A DNA stretch of 64,000 nt from Sediminibacillus halophilus (GTDB lineage Bacteria > Bacillota > Bacilli > Bacillales > Amphibacillaceae), in the NCBI RefSeq assembly GCF_900103695.1, contig NZ_FNHF01000002.1, positions 434,001-498,000 of the forward strand. The letters run 5' to 3'. The position numbers were made by a program, and so were the translations under genes. A model generated the notes under the pieces. It worked only from the letters and a program-made list of their open reading frames with translations. It ran no database searches and was not told the origin of the DNA. Within the stretch, counting starts at the first letter, position 1; each line of letters begins with the position of its first letter. Of the stretch, positions 28,892 through 37,546 are shown one piece after another.

Positions 28892-30127
28892 ATGCACGAA
28901 TTTAACGAGACTTTTATCCAAATCCTTATCCTGCTTGCTATCTCGGTCGCCGTAATCGGGATTGCCAAAAAAATCGGCCAGCCATACACGATTGCACTTG
29001 TTTTAGTCGGTTTAGTTCTTGGCATTATTAATGTTCACGTACCGCTGATAGATGAAGCAGAAGAATATATCACCCAATCAGAAGTTTTTCAGGCAATTAT
29101 CATTTCTTTATTCCTGCCGATTTTACTGGGAGATGCGACACTGAAACTGCCATTTCATCATCTATACCACCATAAGCGGGCTGTTCTCGGAATGGCCTTC
29201 ATCGGCACGTTCCTATCGTTTATCGTGATCGGCTTTTCCACCCATTACATTATCGGCCTGCCAATAGCGGTAGCATTTACATTTGCCGCGTTGATGAGTG
29301 CTACAGATCCGATAAGTGTTGTATCCATATTTAAATCGCTGGGAGTTTCGGAAAAGTTATCGACGATCATGGAAGGAGAGTCATTATTCAATGATGGGAT
29401 TGCAGTCGTGCTTTTCAAAATTTCATCGATTTATTTGCTTACGTATATCGAATTAGGCTGGGAAGGACTTGGCAGCGGCATCCTGCTGTTCTTGAAATTC
29501 AGTCTCGGCGGGGTGCTTGTCGGTGTCATCCTTGGCTTTGTATTTTCACAAATCATCCGCTTTTTTGATGATTATCCATTTGAAATAGCTTTATCAGCCA
29601 TCTTGTTCTTCGGTAGTTATTTCATAGCAGAGCACTTGGAAGTATCTGGGGTCATCGCTGTTGTGGCAGGTGGCTTTATGTTCGCTGACTATGGCGGAAA
29701 AATCGGTATGTCGGAAAAAACACGGGTCACCATCAACACTTTTTGGGATGTTATCACCCTCGTTGCCAACTCGATCATCTTTTTGCTGATTGGCTTGGAA
29801 ATCCGCAATATCGACTTTAATAACCAGTGGGATATCATTGTATATGCAATCATCCTTGTAATCACAGGAAGAATCATCGCCTTGTATATCAGTACACTGC
29901 CTGTTAAAGATTTGAACCGAAAAGAGCGTATCCTGCTGAATTGGGGCGGTTTACGAGGCAGCTTGTCGATTGCACTTGCTCTCAGTCTGCCAACGGACTT
30001 CGCTGGCCGTGATACGGTATTGTTGCTGACCTTTTCCGTTGTCTTGTTTTCTTTGATCGTCCAAGGGCTGTCCATCAAACCATTGATCAAAAAGCTTGGT
30101 TTGTCAGGCACCGATTCAAAGGAATAA
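28892..30127 (+). CDS. Na+(K+)/H+ antiporter, CPA1 (NhaP) family
   Basis: About 411 aa integral membrane protein with 12 or so helices. Signature motifs of the family are intact: ATDPISVVSIFKSLGVSEKL and MEGESLFNDGIAVVLF, plus NWGGLRGSLSIALALSLP near the end. The start at 28892 (MHEFNETFIQ) has AGGAGG; 30 codons upstream in frame are untranslated leader. A small GGCAG/CTGCC hairpin with a T run lies in the leader at 28829-28850. Expected role is pH and salt homeostasis. Confidence 0.92.
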   Translation: MHEFNETFIQILILLAISVAVIGIAKKIGQPYTIALVLVGLVLGIINVHVPLIDEAEEYITQSEVFQAIIISLFLPILLGDATLKLPFHHLYHHKRAVLGMAFIGTFLSFIVIGFSTHYIIGLPIAVAFTFAALMSATDPISVVSIFKSLGVSEKLSTIMEGESLFNDGIAVVLFKISSIYLLTYIELGWEGLGSGILLFLKFSLGGVLVGVILGFVFSQIIRFFDDYPFEIALSAILFFGSYFIAEHLEVSGVIAVVAGGFMFADYGGKIGMSEKTRVTINTFWDVITLVANSIIFLLIGLEIRNIDFNNQWDIIVYAIILVITGRIIALYISTLPVKDLNRKERILLNWGGLRGSLSIALALSLPTDFAGRDTVLLLTFSVVLFSLIVQGLSIKPLIKKLGLSGTDSKE

Positions 30128-30446
30128 AAATGACTGGTTTTAAGTCTACTACCAATCGATAACAGGAATGAACGTGTCTAAAAATAATTTCCTCATGCAT
30201 CCAGTTGGTTACGCAATGAAAGAAACAGAGAAGGACGTTTGCCCTTCCCTTGATCGACTTCCTTTATCCTGTTACTGATAAGTGCTTCTAATCGCTACGG
30301 CAAGATACCTCACGGAGTGGCGAGTCAGCATCATTCATGGTTACGAGTTTCTATCTAATATTTAAAACCGGACGAGTTCAAATGCGCTTAGCTTCGAATC
30401 ATCGTCCGTTTTTTTGATATGACCACTACGCCGTTGTCGTGGCCAT
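30128..30446. other. 319-bp convergent interval
   Basis: Holds anonymous sequence and the long terminator at 30364-30415; no supported gene. Confidence 0.4.
30364..30415. terminator. Long bidirectional terminator, second copy of a repeat form
   Basis: ACCGGACGAGTTCAAATG... pairs with ...TTCGAATCATCGTCCG, with A and T runs on the outside, between the antiporter gene and the convergent 30447 gene. Both arms and loop-proximal bases closely follow the element at 5847-5899. Confidence 0.75.
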
Positions 30447-30863
30447 TTACTTCGCTGTATTCACTTCAATTACTTTATTGACAAAAGAGGCAAAGGGAGT
30501 GTCCTCAAAAGCAAAGTCATCTAAGTCCTTACGATAGATTTGCAGGACAACCGTATCATACCCCTTCCCATTTTGTATAATTCCAAAGTGAGAGGTCCGT
30601 GTATGGGATAACTCATCCTTGTGCGGCAATTTTATTGCATTATTTATTTCCTCAAGGGAAACAGAATCCCCAGGTACCTCCAAATCAATGCGCAATCGAT
30701 TTTCCCCAGCTTGAATTTTTCCAAATCGTCTGGAGTGCCGCTTCCAAGGCAGTTTTGTCATTGTTTCAATCGCATAATTATGTTTTTCCCGATTAATCAA
30801 CTTCACTTCACATTTCCCGCTGTTTTCCAACAGGGTAATGAGCTCGTTCACTTTCTTATACAT
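30447..30863 (-). CDS. Hypothetical cytoplasmic protein
   Basis: About 138 aa, mixed alpha/beta, no signal or membrane segment. It contains HSRRFGKIQAGENRLRIDLE and a C-terminal YDTVVLQIYRKDLDDFAFED. The start at 30863 (MYKKVNELITLLENSGKCEV) follows AAAGGACGG; two in-frame ATGs upstream are possible. I do not recognise the family with confidence. Confidence 0.65.
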   Translation of the reverse strand: MYKKVNELITLLENSGKCEVKLINREKHNYAIETMTKLPWKRHSRRFGKIQAGENRLRIDLEVPGDSVSLEEINNAIKLPHKDELSHTRTSHFGIIQNGKGYDTVVLQIYRKDLDDFAFEDTPFASFVNKVIEVNTAK

Positions 30864-31140
30864 CCAATCCGTCCTTTCCATACGAGTCAGCATCTAGTTA
30901 AACTATTCCCCATCGCAAATTGTTTTACCCGTTGAATCTTTCTTTTCAATGAATGTGCTTTGAAGGCTGGGCCATGGTGAAAACAAGGATGGTCGTTTAA
31001 TTTTGCACAGTAGGAGCGTACCAAATTAGCAACGTGAAACCCCTTTTCATTTCATTAAATCGTATTATAATCATTATTAAGTTAGCTGACTTTCTTTAGT
31101 ATTTGCACTTAAGAAACACTGCATGATTGGGGATCCTCAT

Positions 31141-31473
31141 ATGACTTTAGATGCGAGAAGCAAGTATATTTTAAACCGGTTTGTCGATGCAAATGGATAT
31201 CTGTCCGTAAGATCCATTACTAGTTCACTGAATATTTCCAGAAGAACATTTTATTATGATTTAAAAAAGATCAACAATTTCTTACAGGAAAATGGACTTC
31301 AAGAAATTCAGAGGCAAAAAAAATCAGGTTATTACCTAAGGGAAGAAGATAAACAAAAGATACCTTCTCTGGTTCAATTAATGAATCATAACCAGTATTT
31401 TTTCGATAAGCAGGACCGTAACATGATTATGGCTGTTCAATTGTTGTCTTCTGAACAGACACTAGAAGAATAA
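31141..31473 (+). CDS. Truncated helix-turn-helix regulator (BglG/MtlR-like N-terminus)
   Basis: About 111 aa with the first HTH domain of multi-domain PTS-type activators (RSITSSLNISRRTFYYDLKK, then KKSGYYLREEDKQKI). Such regulators run to 600 aa or more with PRD and EII domains. Here the frame stops just after the first domain. It may be a remnant or an independent small DNA-binding protein. ATG at 31141 (GGGGAT upstream) is preferred to one 18 bp earlier. Confidence 0.55.
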   Translation: MTLDARSKYILNRFVDANGYLSVRSITSSLNISRRTFYYDLKKINNFLQENGLQEIQRQKKSGYYLREEDKQKIPSLVQLMNHNQYFFDKQDRNMIMAVQLLSSEQTLEE

Positions 31474-31544
31474 AGAAATCATTAGGAACTACGGAGATCC
31501 AGACTCCACAAGGAAAGTAGAATCTGTTTATAGAACAAGCACAG

Positions 31545-31865
31545 ATGAGTCAAGACTTTATCGGTTTTCTGAAAGACAAGCTATATAGTTGGAAAAAAGT
31601 CTTTGATAAATATCAAAACATACCAGCAAGCGGATTTTCTGATCATCATGTGCCAATTATCGTTCTGTCAACTTCTTCCTTATCTGTAGCGGAAGTACTT
31701 CATTCAGAACTCTTATTAGACACTTATCCTTTTACTATCTGGATTTGTGTTGAAGAGGATATGTGGGAAGACGGGTTAGAAACAGCATTCTACCGACCGC
31801 TAAAGGACAAGTTACAGCGTATGCGTTTAGATTTTCTAAGCAGGAACGAAAGCACAGAAGATTGA
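31545..31865 (+). CDS. Unrecognised open frame, possibly a gene fragment
   Basis: 106 aa beginning MSQDFIGFLKDKLYSWKKVF. The middle (HVPIIVLSTSSLSVAEVLHS) reads like a real folded protein, and upstream codons in frame (LFIEQAQ) also look protein-like before a TAG. There is no good ribosome site, so I suspect a 5-prime-truncated gene in this decayed patch. Confidence 0.35.
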   Translation: MSQDFIGFLKDKLYSWKKVFDKYQNIPASGFSDHHVPIIVLSTSSLSVAEVLHSELLLDTYPFTIWICVEEDMWEDGLETAFYRPLKDKLQRMRLDFLSRNESTED

Positions 31866-31898
31866 ATTTATTCAGACATTCAGGGAGGTTGGAATCGA

Positions 31899-32006
31899 AT
31901 GCGAATTGCTTTAACTTATAAAGGGACAAACTCTTTTTATGATCCAACTTCTCTGGAATCCTCACATGCTTACATTTGCATACGTTGCAACAATCTCTAC
32001 GTGTAA
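31899..32006 (+). CDS. Small open frame, 35 aa
   Basis: ATG with a strong AGGGAGG site; starts MRIALTYKGTNSFYDP and contains a CIRC pair near the end. Product unknown; it may be the 5-prime stub of a lost gene. A weak hairpin (AAAGGCTCT/AGAGTCTTT) follows at about 32109-32131. The 32007-32292 interval holds nothing else supported. Confidence 0.3.
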   Translation: MRIALTYKGTNSFYDPTSLESSHAYICIRCNNLYV

Positions 32007-32292
32007 GTGTTCTTTGACACTGTTTTTATTAAACTCAGTACAGTCCGTTCTTATAGTTCTTCTACTTGGTCCTTATATTCTCCTCAGCAAATACATACTA
32101 CATCTTAAAAGGCTCTCTTTAGAGTCTTTTATTATGCAACGGAAGCAAAGCAAACTTACTACGGATTCTCACTAAACAAAAAAATTGAAAGTGAAAGTTT
32201 ATTTTCCTCCCTTTTATGACACTTTGTTAAATGTAAGATCATAAACAGTCCGGACGAATCTTACAAAATTCACAAAAAAGGAGAGGAAACAG

Positions 32293-32853
32293 ATGCCTTC
32301 TATAATTTTAGACCCTGGTCATGGGGGACGTTATTCTGGAGCTACGCACGGTTCAAATAAAGAAGAAGAAATTACTTTAGATATTGCTAACCGTGTACGG
32401 TTTAAATTGATTGATGTAGGAGCTTCACCCGTTTATCAAACCAGATACGAAGATGAAGACTTTGGTGGTGTTGACGGTAATGATGATATTAATAAACGAG
32501 TAGATTACGTGAATCGAACTTTTAGTGGATATGGTGCTTTAATCAGTATACACGTAAACACTGCTTTGGGGAGCACCGGTGTATATTGGTACGATGGCTC
32601 AAAAGCTACTGAGTATGAACGTACTGAGTCGAGAGCTTTAGCAAATGATATGAATTTAGAGCTTTTTGGCGTAGGAAGTGTATGGACCGAGGATTGGGCT
32701 ATTCTTCGGGATACTTGGGAGTCATGCCCAAAGGTACTAGCTGAGATAGGTCAAATTGATGATGAATGGTCGGAAGATTACTATAGAGAAGCAATTGCTC
32801 AACGTGTTACTGACGGTATCCTCCGTTACTTCCGCCGTTATTACCCTATTTAA
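32293..32853 (+). CDS. N-acetylmuramoyl-L-alanine amidase (Amidase_3)
   Basis: Zinc amidase of 186 aa cutting the MurNAc-L-Ala bond. Ligands and catalytic residues: His in ILDPGHGGRYSGA, Glu in HGSNKEEEITLDIA, His in LISIHVNTALGS and Glu in KVLAEIGQID. It consists of the catalytic domain alone: no signal peptide, membrane anchor or cell-wall-binding repeat. That is the form seen in phage endolysins and some sporulation or mobile-element enzymes. AAGGAGAGG precedes the ATG. Confidence 0.88.
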   Translation: MPSIILDPGHGGRYSGATHGSNKEEEITLDIANRVRFKLIDVGASPVYQTRYEDEDFGGVDGNDDINKRVDYVNRTFSGYGALISIHVNTALGSTGVYWYDGSKATEYERTESRALANDMNLELFGVGSVWTEDWAILRDTWESCPKVLAEIGQIDDEWSEDYYREAIAQRVTDGILRYFRRYYPI

Positions 32854-32861
32854 AGATGAGA

Positions 32862-32906
32862 TGGAACGGTTTATTTTAAGTGCAGTAAACCGTTCCACTT
32901 TTTTAT
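32862..32906 (+). terminator. Terminator of the amidase gene
   Basis: Perfect 12-bp arms TGGAACGGTTTA and TAAACCGTTCCA followed by CTTTTTTA. It overlaps the 3-prime end of the convergent gene slightly. Confidence 0.88.
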
Positions 32907-33409
32907 GAATGCTCTGGAATCTTTATTTTCATTTTGCCATCTCTAAATCGAGCATAGGGATCCTCCCTTTCTCCTATCAATAATTTTCCCTTCCATATTT
33001 CTGCTACTTCATTAAACTCCTTCATCTTCCCATTAACCTCTACTTTTAACAGAATATGATGCCAAAAAGTATGAGCATCAGAGTACTCTACATTTTTAAT
33101 CTTATAGTCTTTTATAATATAATTTTGCTCTTTTAAATACGCTATCTTTTCCATAAAAAAGTCCTTAGCTTGTTCTTTAGGTAATGTTGTTCCAGTGGAT
33201 AAAAATTCGTTGCTGTTTTTCTTATAATCGTATAAATATAAAACTTTAAATGCGTCCTCATAATCTTCATTAATAAGGGAGTTGTAATACTCGTTTATCA
33301 TATGTTCCGCTTCTTTTTCAGGAAAGAATTTTTCTCTTATGTTTGGCCAGGAAAAAATTAAAATAACCAAGACTGCGACGAAAATTATAAGAGTAACTAC
33401 TTTTTTCAT
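32903..33409 (-). CDS. Membrane-anchored hypothetical protein, NTF2/DUF4878-like
   Basis: About 168 aa: a single N-terminal membrane helix (KKVVTLIIFVAVLVILIFSW) and an outward domain with AEHMINEYYNSLINEDYEDA, then beta strands. Same overall plan as the 15006-15458 protein, though sequence similarity is low. Start at 33409 behind AAAGGAGG; ten upstream codons in frame are not needed. Unknown function. Confidence 0.7.
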   Translation of the reverse strand: MKKVVTLIIFVAVLVILIFSWPNIREKFFPEKEAEHMINEYYNSLINEDYEDAFKVLYLYDYKKNSNEFLSTGTTLPKEQAKDFFMEKIAYLKEQNYIIKDYKIKNVEYSDAHTFWHHILLKVEVNGKMKEFNEVAEIWKGKLLIGEREDPYARFRDGKMKIKIPEHS

Positions 33410-33557
33410 CTGAATTACCTCCTTTAAAAAATCATACACCGGTGTATTCTAACATATATGTTTGGTAAAATATTTCCTGTATTTGTTTTTAGTTAAAAAG
33501 TAGCAGTAGTAAAATATATTTTGGATGGGAAGTATTATACTGAAAAAGGAGCCATCT

Positions 33558-33638
33558 ATGTTTACAGAAGAGTTAACGCCCAATTTTTATATGCTAACGG
33601 GAAAATCCCGAAATGATCACGATTCTTTTATCTTGTGA
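33558..33638 (+). CDS. Possible 26-aa small protein or gene stub
   Basis: ATG with AAGGAG at ideal distance; encodes MFTEELTPNFYMLTGKSR plus eight residues and ends inside the terminator that follows. It may be the 5-prime end of a deleted gene or a leader peptide. Nothing identifies it. Confidence 0.3.
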   Translation: MFTEELTPNFYMLTGKSRNDHDSFIL

Positions 33639-33657
33639 TTATTTCGGGATTTTTTTA
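33602..33657 (+). terminator. Strong terminator within the small frame
   Basis: AATCCCGAAATGATCAC pairs with GTGATTATTTCGGGATT (one mismatch), followed by a run of Ts. Confidence 0.88.
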
Positions 33658-33680
33658 TTGCATAAAAGCGGAGTGAAAGC

Positions 33681-34360
33681 ATGAAAAAGGTACTTTTAGC
33701 TATAGGAAATGAATCCTATAGCAATATTATAAGAAACCGTTTATCTGAACATAAAGAACACTTTTTAATTCCGGAACAAAAAGTAATGCACCACCGGTAT
33801 TTGAAAGAAGTTGTAGAGTTAGAAAAGACAGACTTACTAATATTACATGACTACTATTTACCATCCGACTTTGATTCCAAGGAAGGAGTGTGGGAATGGC
33901 TGTCTTATATTCAACATATTAGGGAGCTTTATGATGACTCCATCAGAGTGGTCTTTTTATGTGAAAGAAATAGAGGAGATCCTTTTTCTTATCTCAATTG
34001 GTAAACAACAATGTATTAGATATATTTAACGATAGTGCCACTGGTGGCACAGCTTAAAGACCGGCCAAAGTTTTCAAAAGTATCTAAGTTTAAAGCTGCC
34101 ACCCTTACTTTAGCTATTCCAAGGAAACAAGATGAAGAACAAGGAGTAGATGAAAATACAAAAGATAAAATCGTCTCTTCTAAAGGAGCTAAGACGGCTT
34201 CCTCCGCACCAAAAAAGAAATCACAAGAGAAACCTGTAAAAGAGAAGTCAAGAAAGGAAAAACCTGATAGTCCTCCTCGACCTTTAGTTGAAAAAGTTGT
34301 AGAAAAAAAGTTGAATACAAACAGGTCGTTAAACGAGCATTAAACTTTTTAGTCCTTTAA
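33681..34360 (+). pseudogene. Frameshifted N-terminal part of a receiver/ParA-like mobile-element protein
   Basis: The first frame (to 34004) starts MKKVLLAIGNESYSNIIRNR, with LLILHDYYLPSDF and RVVFLCERNRGDPF, a receiver-like domain. In a second frame NNNVLDIFND follows directly; a third frame (from about 34035) continues with QLKDRPKFSKVSKF and a long Lys/Ser/Pro-rich linker; a fourth shift in an A run near 34305 gives VEYKQVVKRALNF. I recall this order from proteins of Bacillaceae conjugative elements in which a P-loop ATPase domain comes next; that domain is absent. At least three frameshifts plus a 3-prime deletion make it non-functional. Confidence 0.65.
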
Positions 34361-34716
34361 TCCTCACTATTCTTATCAGACGAAGATGGAGTTTCCTTAT
34401 TAGCAGTAACACCATCAGAAGAAGTATTAGAGACACTTGAAGTGGTGCCACTTGTAGGACTCGTGTTAACCGCCCTTTTTTTAGTGGAAGATTGAGAAAC
34501 TGCCCGATCCGACTCAGAAGATATTTCGTTTCTCTGCTTTGCAGCAGTGTCTGCTGGTAATGTATCCTCATCGGTTGAAATTCCGTTAACCTCCAAGGAA
34601 TCTCCCAATACTTGTTCACCTGCATTACTGCCGCTCGCCAGCACATAATGATGAGCCCCCGTACTGTTTCGCAATACGGCAGCTGCTAATCTTTTTTCTA
34701 ACCTAACCTGCTTCAA
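34357..34716 (-). CDS. Doubtful open frame, low-complexity C-terminus
   Basis: 119 codons beginning with TTG and no convincing ribosome site. The first half (AAAVLRNSTGAHHYVLASGS) looks coding; the second half is Ser/Thr/Asn-rich. The protein-like reading continues upstream of the TTG to a stop near 34750, so this may be the 3-prime end of a truncated gene in the decayed patch. No function assigned. Confidence 0.3.
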   Translation of the reverse strand: MKQVRLEKRLAAAVLRNSTGAHHYVLASGSNAGEQVLGDSLEVNGISTDEDTLPADTAAKQRNEISSESDRAVSQSSTKKRAVNTSPTSGTTSSVSNTSSDGVTANKETPSSSDKNSED

Positions 34717-34775
34717 TAGAAAAGTAAATGCCTGGTGCTCCAGGCTTCTACGTTAATGACCAAGTGTAATAAAAC

Positions 34776-34811
34776 AAAACCCAGCAGCCTATTCATAGCT
34801 GACTGGGTTTT
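34776..34811 (-). terminator. Terminator of the LCP gene
   Basis: AAAACCCAGC pairs with (G)CTGaCTGGGTTTT, immediately downstream of the LCP gene on the minus strand. Confidence 0.85.
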
Positions 34812-34820
34812 GTCCGAATA

Positions 34821-35777
34821 TCAAGATTTTGCTTTTTTAATCATATCGTGCACCTTTTGAATCTCGTCATCAGAAACGACTAGATAGTAAACATCCTGGC
34901 CACTTGAATTGGTAATATATTTGCCTTCGCCTTCCATTTGATAACTGACAACGTTCTTCCTGGTGTCCCGATAGTTCATCATCAAATTTTTCATATCACT
35001 GAAATCCAAATTGGTCTCCATGTTGTTTCCAAGAACATCGATCATATCATCGATTTTGTTCACAGAAGCCACGCTGGCACCCTTATCGACTATAGCCTGG
35101 AATACCTGTCGCTGACGACCTGTTCTGGCAAAGTCACTGTCGAAATGGCGCATCCTGACAAATCCCATTGTTTTAGCACCATTTAATTCAATTTCGCCTT
35201 TTTCATAATGGTATCCTTTTTTATAATAGCCTTCGTCAATCCAATCTGTCTTGTTGTCGACTGTGATACCGCCTACCGCGTCCACCATCTCCGACAAACC
35301 TTCCATATTCACTTTGACATAATAATCAAGTTCGATATCCAAAAGATTTTCCACTGTGTTGATCGACATATCTGTACCGCCATAGGCATACGCATGATTT
35401 ATTTTATCTTCGTATCCTTTTCCAACGATTTCCGTTCGTGTATCGCGGGGAATGCTTACCAGATTCATGCTGTCGTCTTTCGGATCCAGCGATAAAACCA
35501 TTAAAGCATCTGAACGGCCGGAATCTCCCGAACGTTCATCTACACCCAGAAGCAGGACATTCAATGGCTCGTTATCCCTCACTTTTTTCTTTCCGACTGT
35601 AGTGTCGATTGAATCCACCTGCTGATGCATCTTTTCCTCAACCGTATTCTTTGCATTACTATATATAGAAAAAGCATAGACACCTACGCCAATCACAACT
35701 ATCGCCACTACGGCAAGTAATATTTTCCACCAGCGTTTCGACTTTCCCGCTTTTTTCGCTCTTCTACTTTCAGCCAA
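34821..35777 (-). CDS. LytR-CpsA-Psr (LCP) family cell-wall glycopolymer ligase
   Basis: About 318 aa. LCP enzymes attach wall teichoic acid or capsule to peptidoglycan. Layout: short basic cytoplasmic tail (RRAKKAGKSKRWWK), one membrane helix (ILLAVVAIVVIGVGVYAF), then the extracytoplasmic LCP domain with NVLLLGVDERSGDSGRSDAL, LVSIPRDTRTEI and FVRMRHFDSDFARTGRQRQV. It resembles TagU. Start: TTG at 35777 has GGGGTG at good distance; a GTG at 35786 is an alternative. Confidence 0.9.
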   Translation of the reverse strand: MAESRRAKKAGKSKRWWKILLAVVAIVVIGVGVYAFSIYSNAKNTVEEKMHQQVDSIDTTVGKKKVRDNEPLNVLLLGVDERSGDSGRSDALMVLSLDPKDDSMNLVSIPRDTRTEIVGKGYEDKINHAYAYGGTDMSINTVENLLDIELDYYVKVNMEGLSEMVDAVGGITVDNKTDWIDEGYYKKGYHYEKGEIELNGAKTMGFVRMRHFDSDFARTGRQRQVFQAIVDKGASVASVNKIDDMIDVLGNNMETNLDFSDMKNLMMNYRDTRKNVVSYQMEGEGKYITNSSGQDVYYLVVSDDEIQKVHDMIKKAKS

Positions 35778-36102
35778 TAAATACACCCCATCTGTTATAT
35801 GATAACGACTTCTTTTTCTTCAACTATTATACTATAACATTGTAAATTTTTGTCTACCCCTATCGAAAAATTTTTTACCGACAACCTTTTCCAGTTTACC
35901 AGAAGACCTCCAAACTATGGCTCTTCTGCCAAAGGTCGTGCTAAAACGTCGTAAAGAGAGAAAAAACGACCCCCATTCAACTGAAAGGGGAGCCATTGTA
36001 AGTTGATTGCTGTACGGAATCACACTTATTACCTGCCGTTTAAAACAATGCAAGCCGAATAAAGAGCATTTTACTCCGGCCTTACCTGGCGTGCTAAAAG
36101 CA
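35778..36102. other. Gene-free interval
   Basis: About 325 bp between the LCP gene and the 36163 gene's terminator. Apparent open frames here overlap hairpin sequence and have no ribosome site. It contains the LCP promoter region and nothing else I can support. Confidence 0.4.
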
Positions 36103-36137
36103 TAAAAAAACAGAGAAGCAGCAGCCTCTCCGTTTTT
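36103..36137 (-). terminator. Terminator after the 36163-36504 gene
   Basis: On the minus strand CGGAGAGG pairs with CTTCTCTG around a CTGCTG loop, followed by seven Ts. Confidence 0.8.
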
Positions 36138-36162
36138 TCTTCTCCGTTTATGAGTCCTTGAC

Positions 36163-36504
36163 TTATAATTGCTGTCCATAACAATCACTTTGTTTCAATA
36201 TATCCATTGCTTCCTGATAATCCGCTTCGTCTACCTCAAAGTGAAGCAAATGGGTCACTGTTTCCGGATTCCCGTCTCCTGATTTGCTCGGCTCATTATT
36301 ATTGACTAATGGAGCAATCGGAGCAAATCCACCATTTGTACCTGTTCCTGTATTGGCAGGGAAAAACGGTACAAGAACTTTTGTATCCGTTCCTTCTGGC
36401 ACTTCCTCGACTGATACATTATTCACTTTTAAAGGTTGAAGCTTGGCGTGCACTGCTTCTGCATCGTTCTCATTCTTAAAGTAAGCATCAATCTGTTTCG
36501 ACAT
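36163..36504 (-). CDS. Small hypothetical protein with ferredoxin-like beta-alpha-beta start
   Basis: 113 aa, soluble: MSKQIDAYFKNENDAEAVHA, then NNVSVEEVPEGTDTKVLVPF, a Gly/Asn-rich stretch and an acidic helix (DEADYQEAMDILKQ). The arrangement recalls general-stress-17M (YflT)-type small proteins but I cannot confirm this. ATG at 36504 with AAGGAT upstream. It is 80 bp downstream of the PP2C-like gene and probably co-transcribed. Confidence 0.65.
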   Translation of the reverse strand: MSKQIDAYFKNENDAEAVHAKLQPLKVNNVSVEEVPEGTDTKVLVPFFPANTGTGTNGGFAPIAPLVNNNEPSKSGDGNPETVTHLLHFEVDEADYQEAMDILKQSDCYGQQL

Positions 36505-36584
36505 TCCTCTCATCCTTCCGCAACTTGTTACCGTTATCATTCCCGTTATCGCACGCTTTAAAACCGATCTCCCCAACTGATTAG

Positions 36585-37415
36585 TTAAGTCCGGATCCTT
36601 ATATAAGCTCTGTCATCAAACGATTCATTACCTTTCGCCATTCCTTTGGAGGCTTTATAAGCTCGAAAGCATAACGGATCTTCACGGAGTAATTTCTCCA
36701 GCGCAACTTCAGATTCAGATAGATTATTCCTTAGAAAAGGATAGCCGTCCGAGGCGAGGATGACTTCGGTCTTACCAGCAGGAACGGGGGTTACTTGAAC
36801 CATATTCTGGTCAACCGGGAAACCATTTATCACTTCATAACCATATTGATTTTTGGGGTCGTTTTGCAGATAGTATTGCTGCAAAATCAAAGGCTGAATG
36901 AATTCCCAGCCGGTGTCGTGCACAAGCAAGTCCTCTACCGCCTTCCCTTTTTTTAATTCTGCTTCTAAGTAAAGAGAGCGGGCGTTGGCCGTGATGGTAT
37001 CAAGTTGTTTTTCGTTTTTGTAAAGCTTGCCTTCGATAATAGCCTGACAATCTCCGATTTGCCAGACCTCCCTGTGATAATTGCTATAAATAGCCATGCA
37101 TGCAGAAGGGGCAAGCCACTTCACTCGACTTATCTCCTCCAGCAGCTCTTGTTTTTGATAGAATGACTGCATAGATTGATTAATTTGTTCAATCATTCCT
37201 TCCAACGTCACTTTCTTATCCATTCGTTCAACAGTTTGTTTGACGATTTCACCCGCAATTCTTCCAGGTGACTTTCCATTGATTTTTTTACCCGAAACAT
37301 TGGTGGCACCGTCTATCACAGCTGTAAAATCTTCATTGATCACAAGCATATCTTCACAGAGTTCTGGGTCAGGTCGCTTTCCCTGCAAAAACGATTCGAT
37401 GACATGGATTCCCAC
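36585..37415 (-). CDS. PP2C-like serine/threonine phosphatase domain protein
   Basis: 276 aa. Weak but ordered PP2C features: NEDFTAVIDGATN (metal Asp), PSACMAIYSNYHREVWQIGDCQ (central GD), VILASDGYPFLR (metal Asp) and FDDRAYIRI in place of the C-terminal DD(N/R) motif. The GTG start has GAGGAGG 7 bp upstream. Target unknown; the gene downstream is a small hypothetical. It is divergent from the symporter gene. Confidence 0.75.
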   Translation of the reverse strand: MGIHVIESFLQGKRPDPELCEDMLVINEDFTAVIDGATNVSGKKINGKSPGRIAGEIVKQTVERMDKKVTLEGMIEQINQSMQSFYQKQELLEEISRVKWLAPSACMAIYSNYHREVWQIGDCQAIIEGKLYKNEKQLDTITANARSLYLEAELKKGKAVEDLLVHDTGWEFIQPLILQQYYLQNDPKNQYGYEVINGFPVDQNMVQVTPVPAGKTEVILASDGYPFLRNNLSESEVALEKLLREDPLCFRAYKASKGMAKGNESFDDRAYIRIRT

Positions 37416-37546
37416 AGTTCTTCCTCCTCAGAATTATTCCAATATTTTCAACGATTGCTTAGTACATTCCATGCTTTAGCTTTTAAGTGGTTATGTTTAT
37501 AATATATAATTGGGTTTCTAACTTGAAAAGAGGAAGGAAGGTATTT

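Noticed and set aside
31939-32175. 78-codon hydrophobic frame overlapping the 35-aa frame
   Set aside because: No ribosome site and it runs through a hairpin.
35832-36188. 118-codon minus-strand frame downstream of the small hypothetical gene
   Set aside because: Spans a terminator hairpin and has no ribosome site.
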